From the NCBI GenBank assembly GCA_946807835.1, contig OX327700.1, positions 26,758,001-26,822,000 on the forward strand: a stretch of 64,000 nt of DNA, in the 5' to 3' direction. The DNA comes from Ailanthus altissimus (taxonomy: Eukaryota > Streptophyta > Magnoliopsida > Sapindales > Simaroubaceae). Positions 11,521-22,320 of the stretch are shown one piece after another. Each line of letters starts with the position of its first letter. Position 1 is the first letter of the stretch. The notes beneath the pieces are model-generated. The model worked only from the letters and a program-made list of their open reading frames with translations. It was not told the origin of the DNA and did no database searches. Made by a program: the position numbers and the translations under genes.

Positions 11521-13380
11521 TCATTCAAGAATTTTTTTTTAATTTGACCATAAATTTTAATTATTAAAATATTTTAACCAAAGTCATAATTATATTTCTC
11601 TATCAACCAAAGAGGCAGCACTTTTTCTATTTTACTCTTATTTATATAATTTATAAAAAAATATATATTTAATTTATTATAATTAATTAATTTAATAAAT
11701 AAATTTAATCAATAATTTATTTTTAAAAAATAATCAAAATTAATTATTTACATAAAAATTATTTTATAACAATAGTTATAATTTTTTTTAAAAGAACAAA
11801 ATTTAAAGCAACTGAAGCGTGCGTCAGTTGGTTCAAAGTGCACAAGTGTGATTTGCATTTTTTATTTTTATTTTTTATTATAAATTAATTAAAACAAAAA
11901 AATAACAAAATTTAAAACAACTGAAGCGTGCACGCCAGCTCTTTTTCTAATTAATTTAAAAATATTAATTAAAAATTTTAAAATAAAATTTTTTCTTTTG
12001 TTTTTTTATATAAATTATAATAACATTTATATAATTTTAAAAATTTATTATAATATAAAAATATTATTAATTTTAAATAATTTAAATTAAAATATTTATT
12101 TTTTAAGATATTTAATTTTTCATTTTCAATTTTATTTTTTAAAACAAAATTTTTAATTAATTGTTTATTTAATTTATAATAAAAAAAGAAAAAAAGTGAA
12201 CTAAGCTGATGCACGTGCATCGGCTTGGTTTACTTTTTTTATTTAAATATAATTAATTAATTATAATTAATTAATTAATTTAATAAATAAATTCTTAGAA
12301 TTTAGAAAATTTCATTTTTTGTTGTTTTTGTTTTAATTAATTTATAATAAAAAATTATAAATTATAATTATAATTATTGTCTATTTAACTAATGCATGAA
12401 TAATAAATAAAAGCCAAAACCAATAGCAATATTATTAATAATGTCATATATATATATATAAAGCGAAAACATAAAATTTATATATTAATTAATGTGTTAT
12501 TTATTTAAATTATTATTAATTATTATTAGCTCTTATTAATAGCGTTATATCAAATACAAAAAGAAAACCAGAATTTAAAGTAAGAAAATTAAATATTAAA
12601 GATAAAAATTATATTAAATAAGAGTTTAATTATATTAAAATTTTAATGTCAAACTTAAAATTTTGAGAGAGTCAAATCACAAATATATTTATTTTAAAGG
12701 ATGAAAATTATTTTTTGTTAAATTTTTATAAAAAAAAAAAAAGAAACTTGGGGGGGCCTATGTCCCCCTTTAAGTCCCTAAAGAGGTCTGCCAATATTCA
12801 AATGTGTATATATTTTTTTTTCAATTTTATTTACGTAGTGTTACTTTGGTATATATTATTATTATCATCCAACAATGAATATGAATAGAATAACATAAAA
12901 ATAAAAAGTAGATTTTGCAAGTGAAGTATTTAATAATAGTAAAGGAGGAAAAGAAAAGGCGGAGAAATAATCAAATAAAATATATGGATATGCTTTTTGG
13001 CGCTGCAAACTGTGTTGATCGCCTTCGAAGGGAAGTAGTTCAAAACTTAGAAACTTCCCGCAAAAGTAGTCAACAAGTATTTTGGGTTTTGCTTCGCTGT
13101 CAGTTGCTTTAAATTTTATTTTCTTAAAAAAATTATAATTATTGTTATAAAATAATTTTTTATGTAAATAATTAATTTTAATTATTTGTATAAAAATAAA
13201 TTTATTTATTAAATTAATTAATTATAATAAATTAAAAATATATACTTGTAAATTATATAAATAAAAATAAAATAGAAAAAATGCTGCCTCTTTAATTAAT
13301 GACAAAATATAACTTTTACTTTGATCAAAATATTTTAATAATTAAAAATTATGATCAAATTCAAAAATTTTCTCATTGAA
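11521..13380. mobile_element. Foldback-type element with about 290-bp terminal inverted repeats
   Basis: The left arm (about 11521-11819) and right arm (about 13091-13380) are reverse complements over most of their length. Anchors are AAAGAGGCAGCA at 11609 against TGCTGCCTCTTT at 13282; the AATTAATTAATTTAATAAATAAATTTA tract against its complement; and AAAGCAACTG at 11805 against CAGTTGCTTT at 13101. The interior has further nested inverted repeats: 11862-11915 against 12310-12352, and a palindrome centred at 12214. I see no transposase and no clear target-site duplication, so it looks non-autonomous. Long TIRs suit foldback or Mutator-like non-autonomous elements, but the superfamily is not determined. 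Confidence 0.7.
12188..12241. repeat. 54-bp imperfect palindrome with perfect core
   Basis: A perfect 14-bp core GATGCACGTGCATC (12208-12221, centre 12214/12215) is extended by imperfect arms (AAAAAGTGAACTAAGC against GCTTGGTTTACTTTTTT). It lies inside the foldback element and contains a CACGTG G-box at its centre. It may be a hairpin or cruciform of the element rather than a regulatory site. Confidence 0.75.
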
Positions 13381-13625
13381 GTTCAGGTTTGGAGCTTTTT
13401 TTAGAATTAAATAAGACAAATTTTTGTGAATTATATATATGAAATTTCTTACTTATCAGAAGAAAATAAAGTTTTTGTGGTTGACCTCCTTATAATTAAT
13501 TCCTATCATATTTTTTTCAAGCCCCAAAAATTTATTTTTACTTCTCTCAAACAGTTGATAACACCAAATCGAATCAAAACCAAAGAATATGTATAAATAA
13601 TAAAATTTGACCAACACCTTCTGCC
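13381..13625. other. Short AT-rich spacer between the foldback element and the viral relic
   Basis: About 245 bp of AT-rich DNA with no feature recognised. The left boundary of the pararetroviral sequence is not sharp. Confidence 0.5.
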
Positions 13626-14156
13626 CGCTTCAACCAAAGAACAAGTAGTAACTCTCAGGTTCCCTGAGGATCTTCTTCTTCACTGGTTAAAACAAGGCTA
13701 CACTCATATGCACTTTGGTGCTGTTCGATTTACCTTGATCCTCCATGGTCGAAAAGGGCTTGAAACTGTTGCCCGCATCACTTTGCTTGATGGACGATTC
13801 TCCAGGTACAAAGACACTTGCATCGGCACGATGCAAACTATATTAAATACTGGCACAGTATTAGTCACTCTGTACCCCAACTTTTGCATGCACCTTACAG
13901 ATCCTAGCTTATTTTCAACCCTAAAAGCACAGATTCACATTACGGGGGCAGTACTAGAAGGAAACACATATTCCACCACACTTCACTACCAAATGGTCTA
14001 TCAAGTCTAAAATCATGCTCTGGACTTTGGAACACCCCGCATCAGTCAAGATGTCATCTTGCTCTCTGTAGAATCCAACAAAGTACCAACATGCACCTAT
14101 ATGCCAAGATAACTATCCAATGAAGAACTGGTTAAGCTCCTTCCAAACACATAGAT
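13626..14156 (+). pseudogene. Endogenous pararetrovirus: movement-protein segment (broken)
   Basis: A GC-richer coding segment reads in one frame from about 13626 to a TAA at 14008. It continues recognisably to about 14110 before further stops. It has the pattern of the 30K-like movement protein of Caulimoviridae, closest in my judgement to petuviruses and florendoviruses (HFGAVRFTL near 13708, GTMQTILNTGTV, LHYQMVY). The protein would move virus through plasmodesmata; this copy is interrupted by a stop and by the adjacent LTR insertion. It belongs to the same viral relic that resumes at 16428. Family assignment is from motif recognition, not a database search. Confidence 0.75.
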
Positions 14157-16422
14157 TGTTGTGATATGGTGTGTGATGTGTATAGATGCATATAATTTCA
14201 AAAATTAAATACGCAACGGAAGTATTCATGCATATTATGCAATATGTAACAAATTCAAGCATGTAATCACATGTATGATCATTCAAGTACATATATATCT
14301 CATATATATTTCATGCATGATATAAAATGAATAACAAATAAATAACCTACCCGGTTATGAAGGTAGCTTTACAATTCTTCAAGAACTCCAAACTTCAATT
14401 TGTTGAGCTCACCTTGAAGTGTTCCCTTGCACAATTCTAGTTCACAACTAAATCCGGTGGGATTGTGAAGCTAGAATGACAGCTTTGAATTTTCAGCAAA
14501 TGATTGTTTTAACACTTAAAACAATTTGTCTATATGAGTGATTACTACCAAGAGATGAGAAGAGTTAAGAGTTTTCTTTTGTTCTTTACAACTCTTTATG
14601 TTGAATCTTGGTAAGCCTTTATATTTTCTCTCAACACTTTGAGAAAAACATTTAGGAAATGCTCTCAATTCTCTCTTCTTTCTCCTTGAACGAAATTTAC
14701 TCTTTCTTACACAAATTGAACTCTTTCAATTCTTTCTTAAGTGCAAAGAATGATTTCTCTTAGTGCTCCACCATCACTTAACCATGTTTGCCATTACAAA
14801 CATTAATCTATCATATTTTTCACTCACCAATTTGATTCAACCATTTGAATCAATTTCTAGAGAGTAAATAGTATTTAATCAATGTTAAGTGGTTTTACCA
14901 CTTCCTTAGTACATCATTTAAGAATTACTAAGTGGTCAACATTCCTTATTATTAATAACAAGTGCATTCTCCATTAGTAAATGGTGTTTGCCACTTATTC
15001 CAATTAATAATAATAATTTGATTAAATATAAAATATTAATAATTCAAAATTATTTTGAATATTTACATTTACCATATATGTATTTACCAAGCAAGGTAAA
15101 TAGGTAAATACATGGTAAATTATTTATGGAGCAAGATTATGTTACTTGTCAATTTCTTATTGGTTAACAACTCTTGTAAACCAATAATGTGTTTTACCTT
15201 CAATTATTGACAAGTGAATAATAAAAGGAACCTTGAAACATTTTTCATTTTGCTGGAAATTGTTGGATCAATTGTTCAATCCAATTCGCTGCCCCAGTGC
15301 ACAACGAGTACACTTCATATTGTGAGACTCTCTAGGTCTATGCCCGATTTATCATATAAAACTATTTCACACGTCTGTGAACAATGTCTCATACACATGT
15401 TACAGATATTACAAAACGGTGCATTAGACCATACAAGTTGAGGTTATAACATATTCGTATAATCCTTCCATCATAAATATCCTAGAAGAGTGGAGATATA
15501 GATCAACACCGTCAAGTCTCCATGTGCTCAACCATAAACTTATTTCTAAATTTGTATTTCAATAAATAATATCCGTAAACACTTTTACGATATTATTTTT
15601 TCAAGAATAAAATTAATTCTTGGATGTCTGCTTATGGCCATAAAACTTTCTGAAATACAATCTTGGAGTTGCAGGATATTTTACTCACCCAATTGAGTTG
15701 ATGGATCCCATATCTGTACACACCGGACTCCATGAGCATCGGACCATACCCAGCGACACCCAGCGGTCAGACCATGAAAGGTATCTAACATGTGTGGAAC
15801 CAAAGTATGGTGGATCACTCACAAGTCCACCGTGGCACTCAGGTCTAAGGACCACGAATACTACTCAACTCGAAAGATCCTCCATTGACGGATTTATGGG
15901 ATGTCTATTGGAGATCTTTGTGAGTCTGTTCAATATTCAGTCTTTACTGAATACTTATATCTCTATACGAGTTTCCACTAAACTCATGGTCTACTAAGAT
16001 TAACCATCTGGACTATCCAGATATAGACATACACTGATCTATATATATTAAGGTCTTCACTAACAGACCCGCATTAGTAAAGATAGATCAGGAACATTAA
16101 ATTTAAGAACATATTTGCATAACAACATTTCCTAGCACCATTTGCAACCCATTGCAACTATGTCATTATTAATATATTCTGAGGTCTTTGTCCTATTTCA
16201 GACAAGGCTCTAACTCTTTAGATTTTACTGACTCTTAGTTCTGATCTAAACTCCTTTAGATCAGATCTGAACTCTTTCAGATCATACAATGTCTAAAATG
16301 TTATAAACATCTTACCATATTTGTAAATAAAATAATTAGTGATATATTGAAATCATAAATGTATAAACTTAAAGTAAATATTTATACATAAAAGGGATGG
16401 CACGTAAGCACAAATCCCAACA
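14157..16422 (-). mobile_element. Solo LTR (2266 bp) inserted in the pararetroviral relic
   Basis: It begins TGTTGTGATATGG and ends AATCCCAACA, with the 5-bp flank TAGAT on both sides (14152-14156 and 16423-16427), a target-site duplication. Pararetroviral sequence continues on both sides and no internal retroelement domain is present, so it is a solo LTR left by LTR-LTR recombination. Read on the minus strand (TGTTGGGATTTGTGCTTACGTGCC...) it is homologous throughout to the LTR at 36414-38756. Shared segments include GTGATCCACCATACTTTGG-like and GTCCGGTGTGTACAGATATGG-like stretches. Lineage is unknown; such large LTRs are typical of some Gypsy and LARD-type elements. The small frames inside are not genes. 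Confidence 0.85.
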
Positions 16423-16427
16423 TAGAT

Positions 16428-17880
16428 AACCAAGTATGAGCAAGATTACAAATAATCCCAGCCACCCAAACCACTACAAACCACAATTTTTTTCAAAGAC
16501 GGGACGAACAAACTGAGATTTGTTTTAAGAAACCGGGTCCTTCAGCCTCACCCTTTCCAACCCAGTTCACATTTAACCCGGTCAACCACCCACAAGAAAC
16601 AGTCCCCATTGTCTCTTTTTCAGGACAAGGGAAACCCATTTACCAATTAAAGACAGAAGATGGCCATTGCCACTAGGACCCCTTTTGCAACTGCCAATCA
16701 TGTCAAGACGACAGATCGAACGATGAGAACTTTGCCAAAAGACAAAGACAGAAAAAGAAAAAGCAACACTCTCAGTGTACCCTCGAGAAAAGATATCATA
16801 ATGGCGATCCAGGTGTTGGGCTCCTAGGACAGTCGCCTGGAAAATTTGATTATTATGTCACATACTCTGCCCCACATCACAACCCTTTTCCAAACTGTAA
16901 ACCACACAAAAAGAGCATACAACCACCAACATGCAAACCGAAACCTCAATTCCCAAATCCCTTAAACCCTATTCCACAAACTGTATGTTCTCGCCTGCAG
17001 AATTTCCTCCTTTAACCGCCCCCCCCCCCCCAACACAACCCTAAAGAGAACACGGTCCAGCAATGGAAAGTAAAACAATCAAACACTAGACGGGCAGACG
17101 ACAATTTTGAACAGACAAGTCCTACGGATGCAGTTCTCAACTGGCAGTCACAGAATGCTGTAGCCCAGAATATGCTCTTAAAAGAATTGAAGAATCACAG
17201 ACAAGGATAAAAGTCAAAATTGACAATGGCTTCACGACCCACCAGATGGTGATAGACAAACTCAAACTTGAGATTAAAATGCTGCACGAACATGTGTTAG
17301 ATCTGGTTCAACACGGTCTCCCCTTCCAAGAGCAGGAAAAAAAAATCAATCATTTGAAAATCCAACTACAAAGCCTCGAACAAGACATCTTTCAGCCATA
17401 GCGACCAGTAGACATCCTGCCCAAGGCATCACAACCCCTACCATGTACTAAGCCTCCTTCCATCTTTGGTGACAGCTCTACATTTATCCCAAAAAAGAAG
17501 GACAAAAAGAAAAAGTATGCCTCCGAGCCATCCACTACATTCACGGCCTCAACCCTGGACACAATCACAGAACCCATCTTTAAAACCTTACCAACCCCAC
17601 CCCCAAAATTTTATCGGAACCCGAACCATATGACATCCATTTTTTCTTCAGCCACCAGGAATCAATTATTCACCCTCACCAAGACACCAACACTACAAAC
17701 AGCCTCAGAACTTGAATCCATCTCTAAGCCAACATCATGGTCAACGACCTCTCTGATTCCACCCCAATACATGAACACCACACCCTCAGACCCACAGGCA
17801 TCAAGACCATAAATAGAAGTTCATGAACCAGATTCCTCCATGGACGAGGCAGAAACTCCCCTGCAAAGACGAGCCCAATC
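16428..17880 (+). pseudogene. Endogenous pararetrovirus: linker region between movement and coat protein
   Basis: The viral relic resumes directly after the TAGAT duplication. Codon-like composition continues, but stops and frame changes are frequent. Around 17215-17400 a charged, leucine-bearing stretch (DKLKLEIKML, INHLKIQLQSLEQD) looks like the coiled coil found between movement and coat domains in this group. It is followed by a Pro/Ser/Thr-rich basic region with KKKDKKKK. A C12 homopolymer is at about 17020-17031. This reading is by position and composition; sequence identity is weaker than for the flanking domains. Confidence 0.55.
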
Positions 17881-18760
17881 ATCGAGACCAGACAACACAA
17901 AAAATACTGGCTAACTCTCGATGACGTTAGCCCTCATCAGTGGGTTGATCGCATTTTTGAGTTCCAAGCATGGTGCTTAGCTGAGCAACAAAAGGCTGGA
18001 GTTACCATCCATGAAGTTATACAAAAGGCCATTGCTCGATTTCAAGGAATACTAAAATACTGGTACCTCTATTTAGGAGAATATAGACAGCGCATGCTAA
18101 AAAAAAATGATTCAATCGAACAATTCATTGGCATTTTATTTAATAAATTTATCGGAGAAGAAGGCCAGATAACAGACAAAGCTCGTGAAGAATTCTTTAA
18201 GATGAAATGTTGCTCATACAAACAAAAAGATCTTGAATTACATTTCAAAAAACTACAGCCAGATATTACATTCTGGGAATTGATGACTCTAATCTGAAAC
18301 AAGCCTATCTTAATTCAGTCCCGGAACCATTGGGACAAGAGGTTCTAAGACTCCTTGATTCAAAGAATAAAAATCTGCAGAATTCCTCTATAGGAATGAT
18401 CCAACAGGCAGTCTTATCAGCTCTAGATAAGTTATGTGCACGCCATAAATTCTTTAAAGATTTTGATCTTACGGGCAAAGGAATCCAAAAGGCTTGTGAA
18501 CGACGTGATCAGCAGATTAAATGTCCAGGAAAAGAATGCTCTTGCAGAACTCAAAAAAAGCATCATCACTAGAAGTTCAAAATCCAGCAACCATTCTCCC
18601 GGTCATCCAAGTCCAAGAAGAGATTTTTTTTTGAAGAAAATCAGCATTTTCGAGAAAAAGGAATAGGTGGTTTATTTGTGGGCAAAAATGACATTTTGTA
18701 AAACAATGTCCTGAGAAAGACAAAAAGAAAAAGATGCTGTCGGCCATCAGTGCCATTACA
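17881..18760 (+). pseudogene. Endogenous pararetrovirus: coat-protein region with degraded zinc knuckle
   Basis: A capsid-like segment (QKAIARFQG near 18028, WYLYLGEYRQ near 18061) runs through several frames. It ends in a Lys-rich tail with a CCHC-type knuckle at 18665-18709. The knuckle is broken: Trp (TGG, 18668-18670) stands where the first Cys is expected, and TGA (18689-18691) replaces the usual Gly before His. VKQCPEKDKKKK follows. In intact relatives the knuckle binds pregenomic RNA during packaging. This copy could not make it. Confidence 0.7.
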
Positions 18761-19300
18761 AAAGACGAACCCATTAATTCAGACCTGGAATCTCTTTTGT
18801 CCGAACAAAGCTGTGAGGACAGTAACACAATCCTTGTTTACTCAGAATCTGAATCAGAATCGACCTCAAGCTCTGTCTCGGAGTCACTAAAAATCCAAAT
18901 AGAGCCATAATAGTCACCCATACCATCCAAGCCACTACACACAATATCCGTCTCGATGCTAAAACTCCAGCTATACCCATCCAAATACAGTAATCCAATT
19001 AAAGTAATTGGACTACTTGACACTGGCGCTGCTGCTTCAATCCTCAACCCAATCATCCTCCCCGAGTCCTATTGAAAACCTTATCACCAAACCTTCTGAG
19101 CAGCCAATGATGAATTATTTACTATATCTATAATCAGTAAGATAATTTATCTACAGTTCTTCCCAAACCTCAAAATCTGCCATAAACTATTAGGCTCGGA
19201 CCTCACAGGAAAAGACTTGATCATAGGCTTTGATTTGATCCAAAAACTCTTAGAAAAGAAAATTTTACCAAGCCTAATGGATTAAAGTTCAAAGCCCATA
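18761..19300 (+). pseudogene. Endogenous pararetrovirus: aspartic protease region
   Basis: An acidic Ser/Glu-rich linker (SESESESTSSS near 18846) leads into a retropepsin active-site motif, LLDTGAAAS, with its catalytic Asp codon at 19019-19021. Frameshifts and stops lie on both sides. In this virus group the protease cleaves the polyprotein. The DTGA itself is preserved although the frame around it is not. Confidence 0.7.
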
Positions 19301-20250
19301 TTTTACCATGGTCAACCATCCCAAACTATTTTTTCATCACCCCTCTCAATGCTGTCTTTAAACAAATCAAAAACCACTCTGCATCAAACAGTCACTCTGA
19401 ATTCCTCCTCAAATGTCCTCACCCGTTGTGGAAAAATCAAGAATATTTTGTCCGACTACCTTTCCATATGAACAAGCATATTAACTCAACCAAAGCTAGC
19501 CACCCGGGTATACCACCGGACCATGTTGACATAGCCAACGCAGAACTCACACAACTGTTACAAGAGGGACTTATTGAACCCACTTCCTTACAGTGGGCTT
19601 GTCAAGCCTTTTACGTCAACAAACGCAGCGAGCAAATTAGGAAAAAATTAAGATTGGTCATTAACTATCAACCTCTAAACTCTTTTCTGTAGGATAACAA
19701 GTTCCTTCTGCCCAATAAGTAGACGCTATTCTCACGGATTGCACAGGCAAAGGTATTTTCGAAATTTGACCTAAAAATGGGATTCTGGCAATTAGGGGTC
19801 TACCCTGATGACCGACACAAAACAGGATTCTGCACACCCCACCACTACTACCAGTAGACCGTCCTACCTTTCGATCTAAAGACTGCCCCATCCCTTTTTA
19901 AGAAAATGATGATGAAAATCTTTGAACCAATCCAAGACCAGGCCTTCATCTACGTAAATGATATTCTGCTTTTCTCGAAAAATGTTGATGAACACTATGA
20001 TCTCCTTTTGAGATTTGGTAGCATTCTACAAGAAAAGGGCATCATGATCTCACCCACCAAGTGCCACGCAGGTCTTGAAGAAATAGATTTCCTAGGGATG
20101 CGAATAAAGAATGGACAATATGAACTCCAACCCCACATTGCAGAACAGCTGGCTAGATTCCCTGACGACAACCTCACAAAAACACAAATTCAACAATTCC
20201 TCGGCATTGTAAATTACATGTCGGATTTCATACAGCACCTCTCATAGATT
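19301..20250 (+). pseudogene. Endogenous pararetrovirus: reverse transcriptase (inactivated)
   Basis: Caulimovirid RT motifs are readable in order: LRLVINYQPLN (about 19650), KFDLKMGFWQ (about 19763), FCTPHHYYQ (about 19830) and the catalytic box at 19951-19968. The catalytic box reads Y-V-N-D-I-L, so the first Asp of the usual Y-x-D-D is Asn (AAT, 19957-19959). Stops fall at 19690-19692, near 19720, after HHYYQ and at 20245-20247. Both the stops and the lost Asp make it non-functional. The domain order movement protein, coat, protease, RT, RNase H separates it from Ty3/Gypsy elements, which it resembles in the RT. Confidence 0.85.
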
Positions 20251-20760
20251 ATGAAGCCCCTGTTTCACATGCTAAAAAAGAATCCTCCACAGTGGCAACA
20301 GCAACAGACGTCAGCTGTAAAACTGCTCAAAGAAAAAGCAACAGATCTGCCGGCCTTACAGATCCCATCACATGGAAAGAGAATCCTACAGATAGATGCA
20401 AGTGATTACCATTTGGGGGGGGGCATCCTCCTAGAAGAAACCAATGGAAAAAGATAAATTTGTGGGTATAAAAGCGGGGCCTTTTCAAACTCAGAACTCC
20501 ATTACCACAACACCTTTAAAGAAATATTGGTAGTAAAACGGGCAATTGAAAATTTTGAATTTCACTTGATTGGACACAAATTCATCGTTGAACTGAACAT
20601 GTCGACATTTTCTCACATGCTGAAGTTCAAACAGAAATGCATTCTAAACCAGCAACTGCTAAGGTGGCAACAGTGGTTCTCTAATTTCTCATTCGAAGTC
20701 AAACACATCAAAGGCAAAGACAACACAGTGGCAGAATTCCTCTCTCGCAATCCTATAAAT
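20251..20760 (+). pseudogene. Endogenous pararetrovirus: RNase H domain
   Basis: An RNase H1-like domain follows the RT: LQIDASDYHLGGGILLEE near 20390 (catalytic Asp present), a stop at 20455-20457, then a frame with FKEILVVKRAIENFEFHL (about 20515) and KDNTVAEFLSRNP (about 20720). The order and spacing match the RT/RNase H tail of pararetroviral polyproteins. At least one nonsense codon disrupts it. Confidence 0.8.
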
Positions 20761-22010
20761 ACCGACAACCCGCTCACTAACCATATCACTACCAAACACA
20801 CGATCAAAAGGCCAAAACACAAATCCTATTCCACCATTCTCTTGATGGCAGCCTCCTCGTCCTCTGCCTCATCCTCAGCTGTTCCTCTAAAACCTTTCAT
20901 CATCCATCCACCAGTCCTGTTTGCCCCTCCAGAATTTGAAGAAAGAATCAGGACCAGAACTATCAGGTCAAACCCTACTGAACTTATAAGACAGTATGCC
21001 ATCCAAGCTATTGAAGAAAACGGATGGGGCACCCTAGGTACCCCGCTTTTTTTTTTTTTAACCTACCAATTCTTCTACCTATTCACCGTTATCCCTTTCG
21101 AAGTCTGGTCCAAAAGCGTTCTTTACCTGTTATGGTACCTGTTGGATCCATACACCATTGCAATAGAATTCCCTGTCCTGAAGATGAAAAAATGGCTCGA
21201 AACAGTCTCGTCTAGCCATGATGCAATCACATTTTTACAATGGTTTTTCCCCCGTGAACAATGGCTAGTTAAATTCAAGAGGCTAATACATCAGCACAGT
21301 CAATCAAGAATGTCACCCAGAGGATTTCATATCATCCTTCTCTTCCAATGTAAGGGAATGATTATATCCGATCATGAGGTGCATTACTATCCTATCGTCG
21401 AGGACTACTTTATTTTTTCATACCCCATACATCTGTTCCGGGATAACCACAGAGCAGAAATGAGAGAACTAGAAAGAGTTCTTGTAGAAAAAACCAGATC
21501 ATCCCACCAGCTGTATGGATAGACCCTAAAGACTGTGCCCCTTAGGAAGCCACAAACGAAGACTTCTCATACAGACTCCAACAAGCATCCAACATCCACA
21601 AATACAGACAGAGTGAACAACACCAACGCTACACCCAACAGTACTACCAGTACTGTTGAGGTAGAATTGATCACGAAAACTCTCCTCCCATAATCATCCC
21701 ATCAGAACCCCAAGAGACAGACACTCAGATGTATGATGCCCCACCTACCCCTGCAGAACCACCAGACTTATCCCTCTCCCTGTACCAAGATGTTCAACCC
21801 CCCACTTATCGAGTCACAAGCTCAACAAAAAGCAAGACTGTTATCCCATGAGTTAGCCTCATAAGAAGCCGAAATTCATGATGAAAGCAATGACGACATC
21901 AAACTCCTGGAAGAGTTCATGGAAGAATATGAAAGCAGACTGGCCAAGCGTGCCTGGAAACAGTTCAATGATGACGGAAGCCCTAGTGGGTCCAACTGAT
22001 CAAGCTTCAT
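20761..22010 (+). pseudogene. Endogenous pararetrovirus: region downstream of RNase H, long open frame
   Basis: The frame that closes the RNase H domain stays open to 21522, giving about 250 further codons. It starts with a Ser/Ala/Pro-rich stretch near 20846, then FEERIRTRTIRSNPTELIRQ, then a strongly hydrophobic stretch around 21047-21180 next to a T13 homopolymer (which suggests an indel), then a charged tail. Beyond 21522 the coding pattern continues through stops to about 21990. I do not recognise a catalytic domain. Some petuvirus/florendovirus relatives carry extra sequence or a second frame here, so it is probably viral, function unknown. Confidence 0.5.
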
Positions 22011-22320
22011 GACCTAAACCACGTGATAAAACTAGTCCTAAAAAACAGAGCCTTTGTGCTCACAATTATCACGTGGCCCAAACATTATGTTTCCTTTACG
22101 CGTGTTCGTTATTAAACAAAAGTTTGTTCTTTTTAAGCTATTTTCTTTGTATAGTAGTCTGCGTGTCACGTCAAAAATCAGTTTCTTTGTTTGTATTCGA
22201 AGTCCCAGGCTATATAAGGCCACTCCTTCATTTTGTAAGAAATCATCTAGAGAAAAGAAATAAAATCTCTAATTTTTTTTTATCTCATAAGTTTCTAGAT
22301 CCTCATCTGGTAGTTCTCTA
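22011..22320 (+). promoter_or_regulatory. Putative pararetroviral promoter and start of leader
   Basis: After the coding remains come a perfect 11-bp inverted repeat CCACGTGATAA / TTATCACGTGG (22019-22029 and 22066-22076, each arm with a G-box), an ACGT-core site CACGTCA at 22167-22173 (TGACG on the other strand, as in as-1-type elements), and a strong TATA box TATATAAGG at 22211-22219. The layout is that of the pregenomic-RNA promoter of plant pararetroviruses. The following T-rich sequence would be the leader. Activity is not shown. Confidence 0.55.

Noticed and set aside
12915..13112. 65-codon plus-strand frame inside the foldback element
   Set aside because: Lys/Arg-rich low-complexity product, overlaps the right inverted arm, no family resemblance or splice context.
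15214..15997. Several 75-100 codon frames between 15.2 and 16.0 kb
   Set aside because: They fall inside the 2.27 kb solo LTR, and equivalent positions in the related LTR at 36414-38756 do not preserve them as coding.
17020..17031. C12 homopolymer in the viral relic
   Set aside because: A slippage-prone homopolymer in decayed sequence; no functional meaning is supported.
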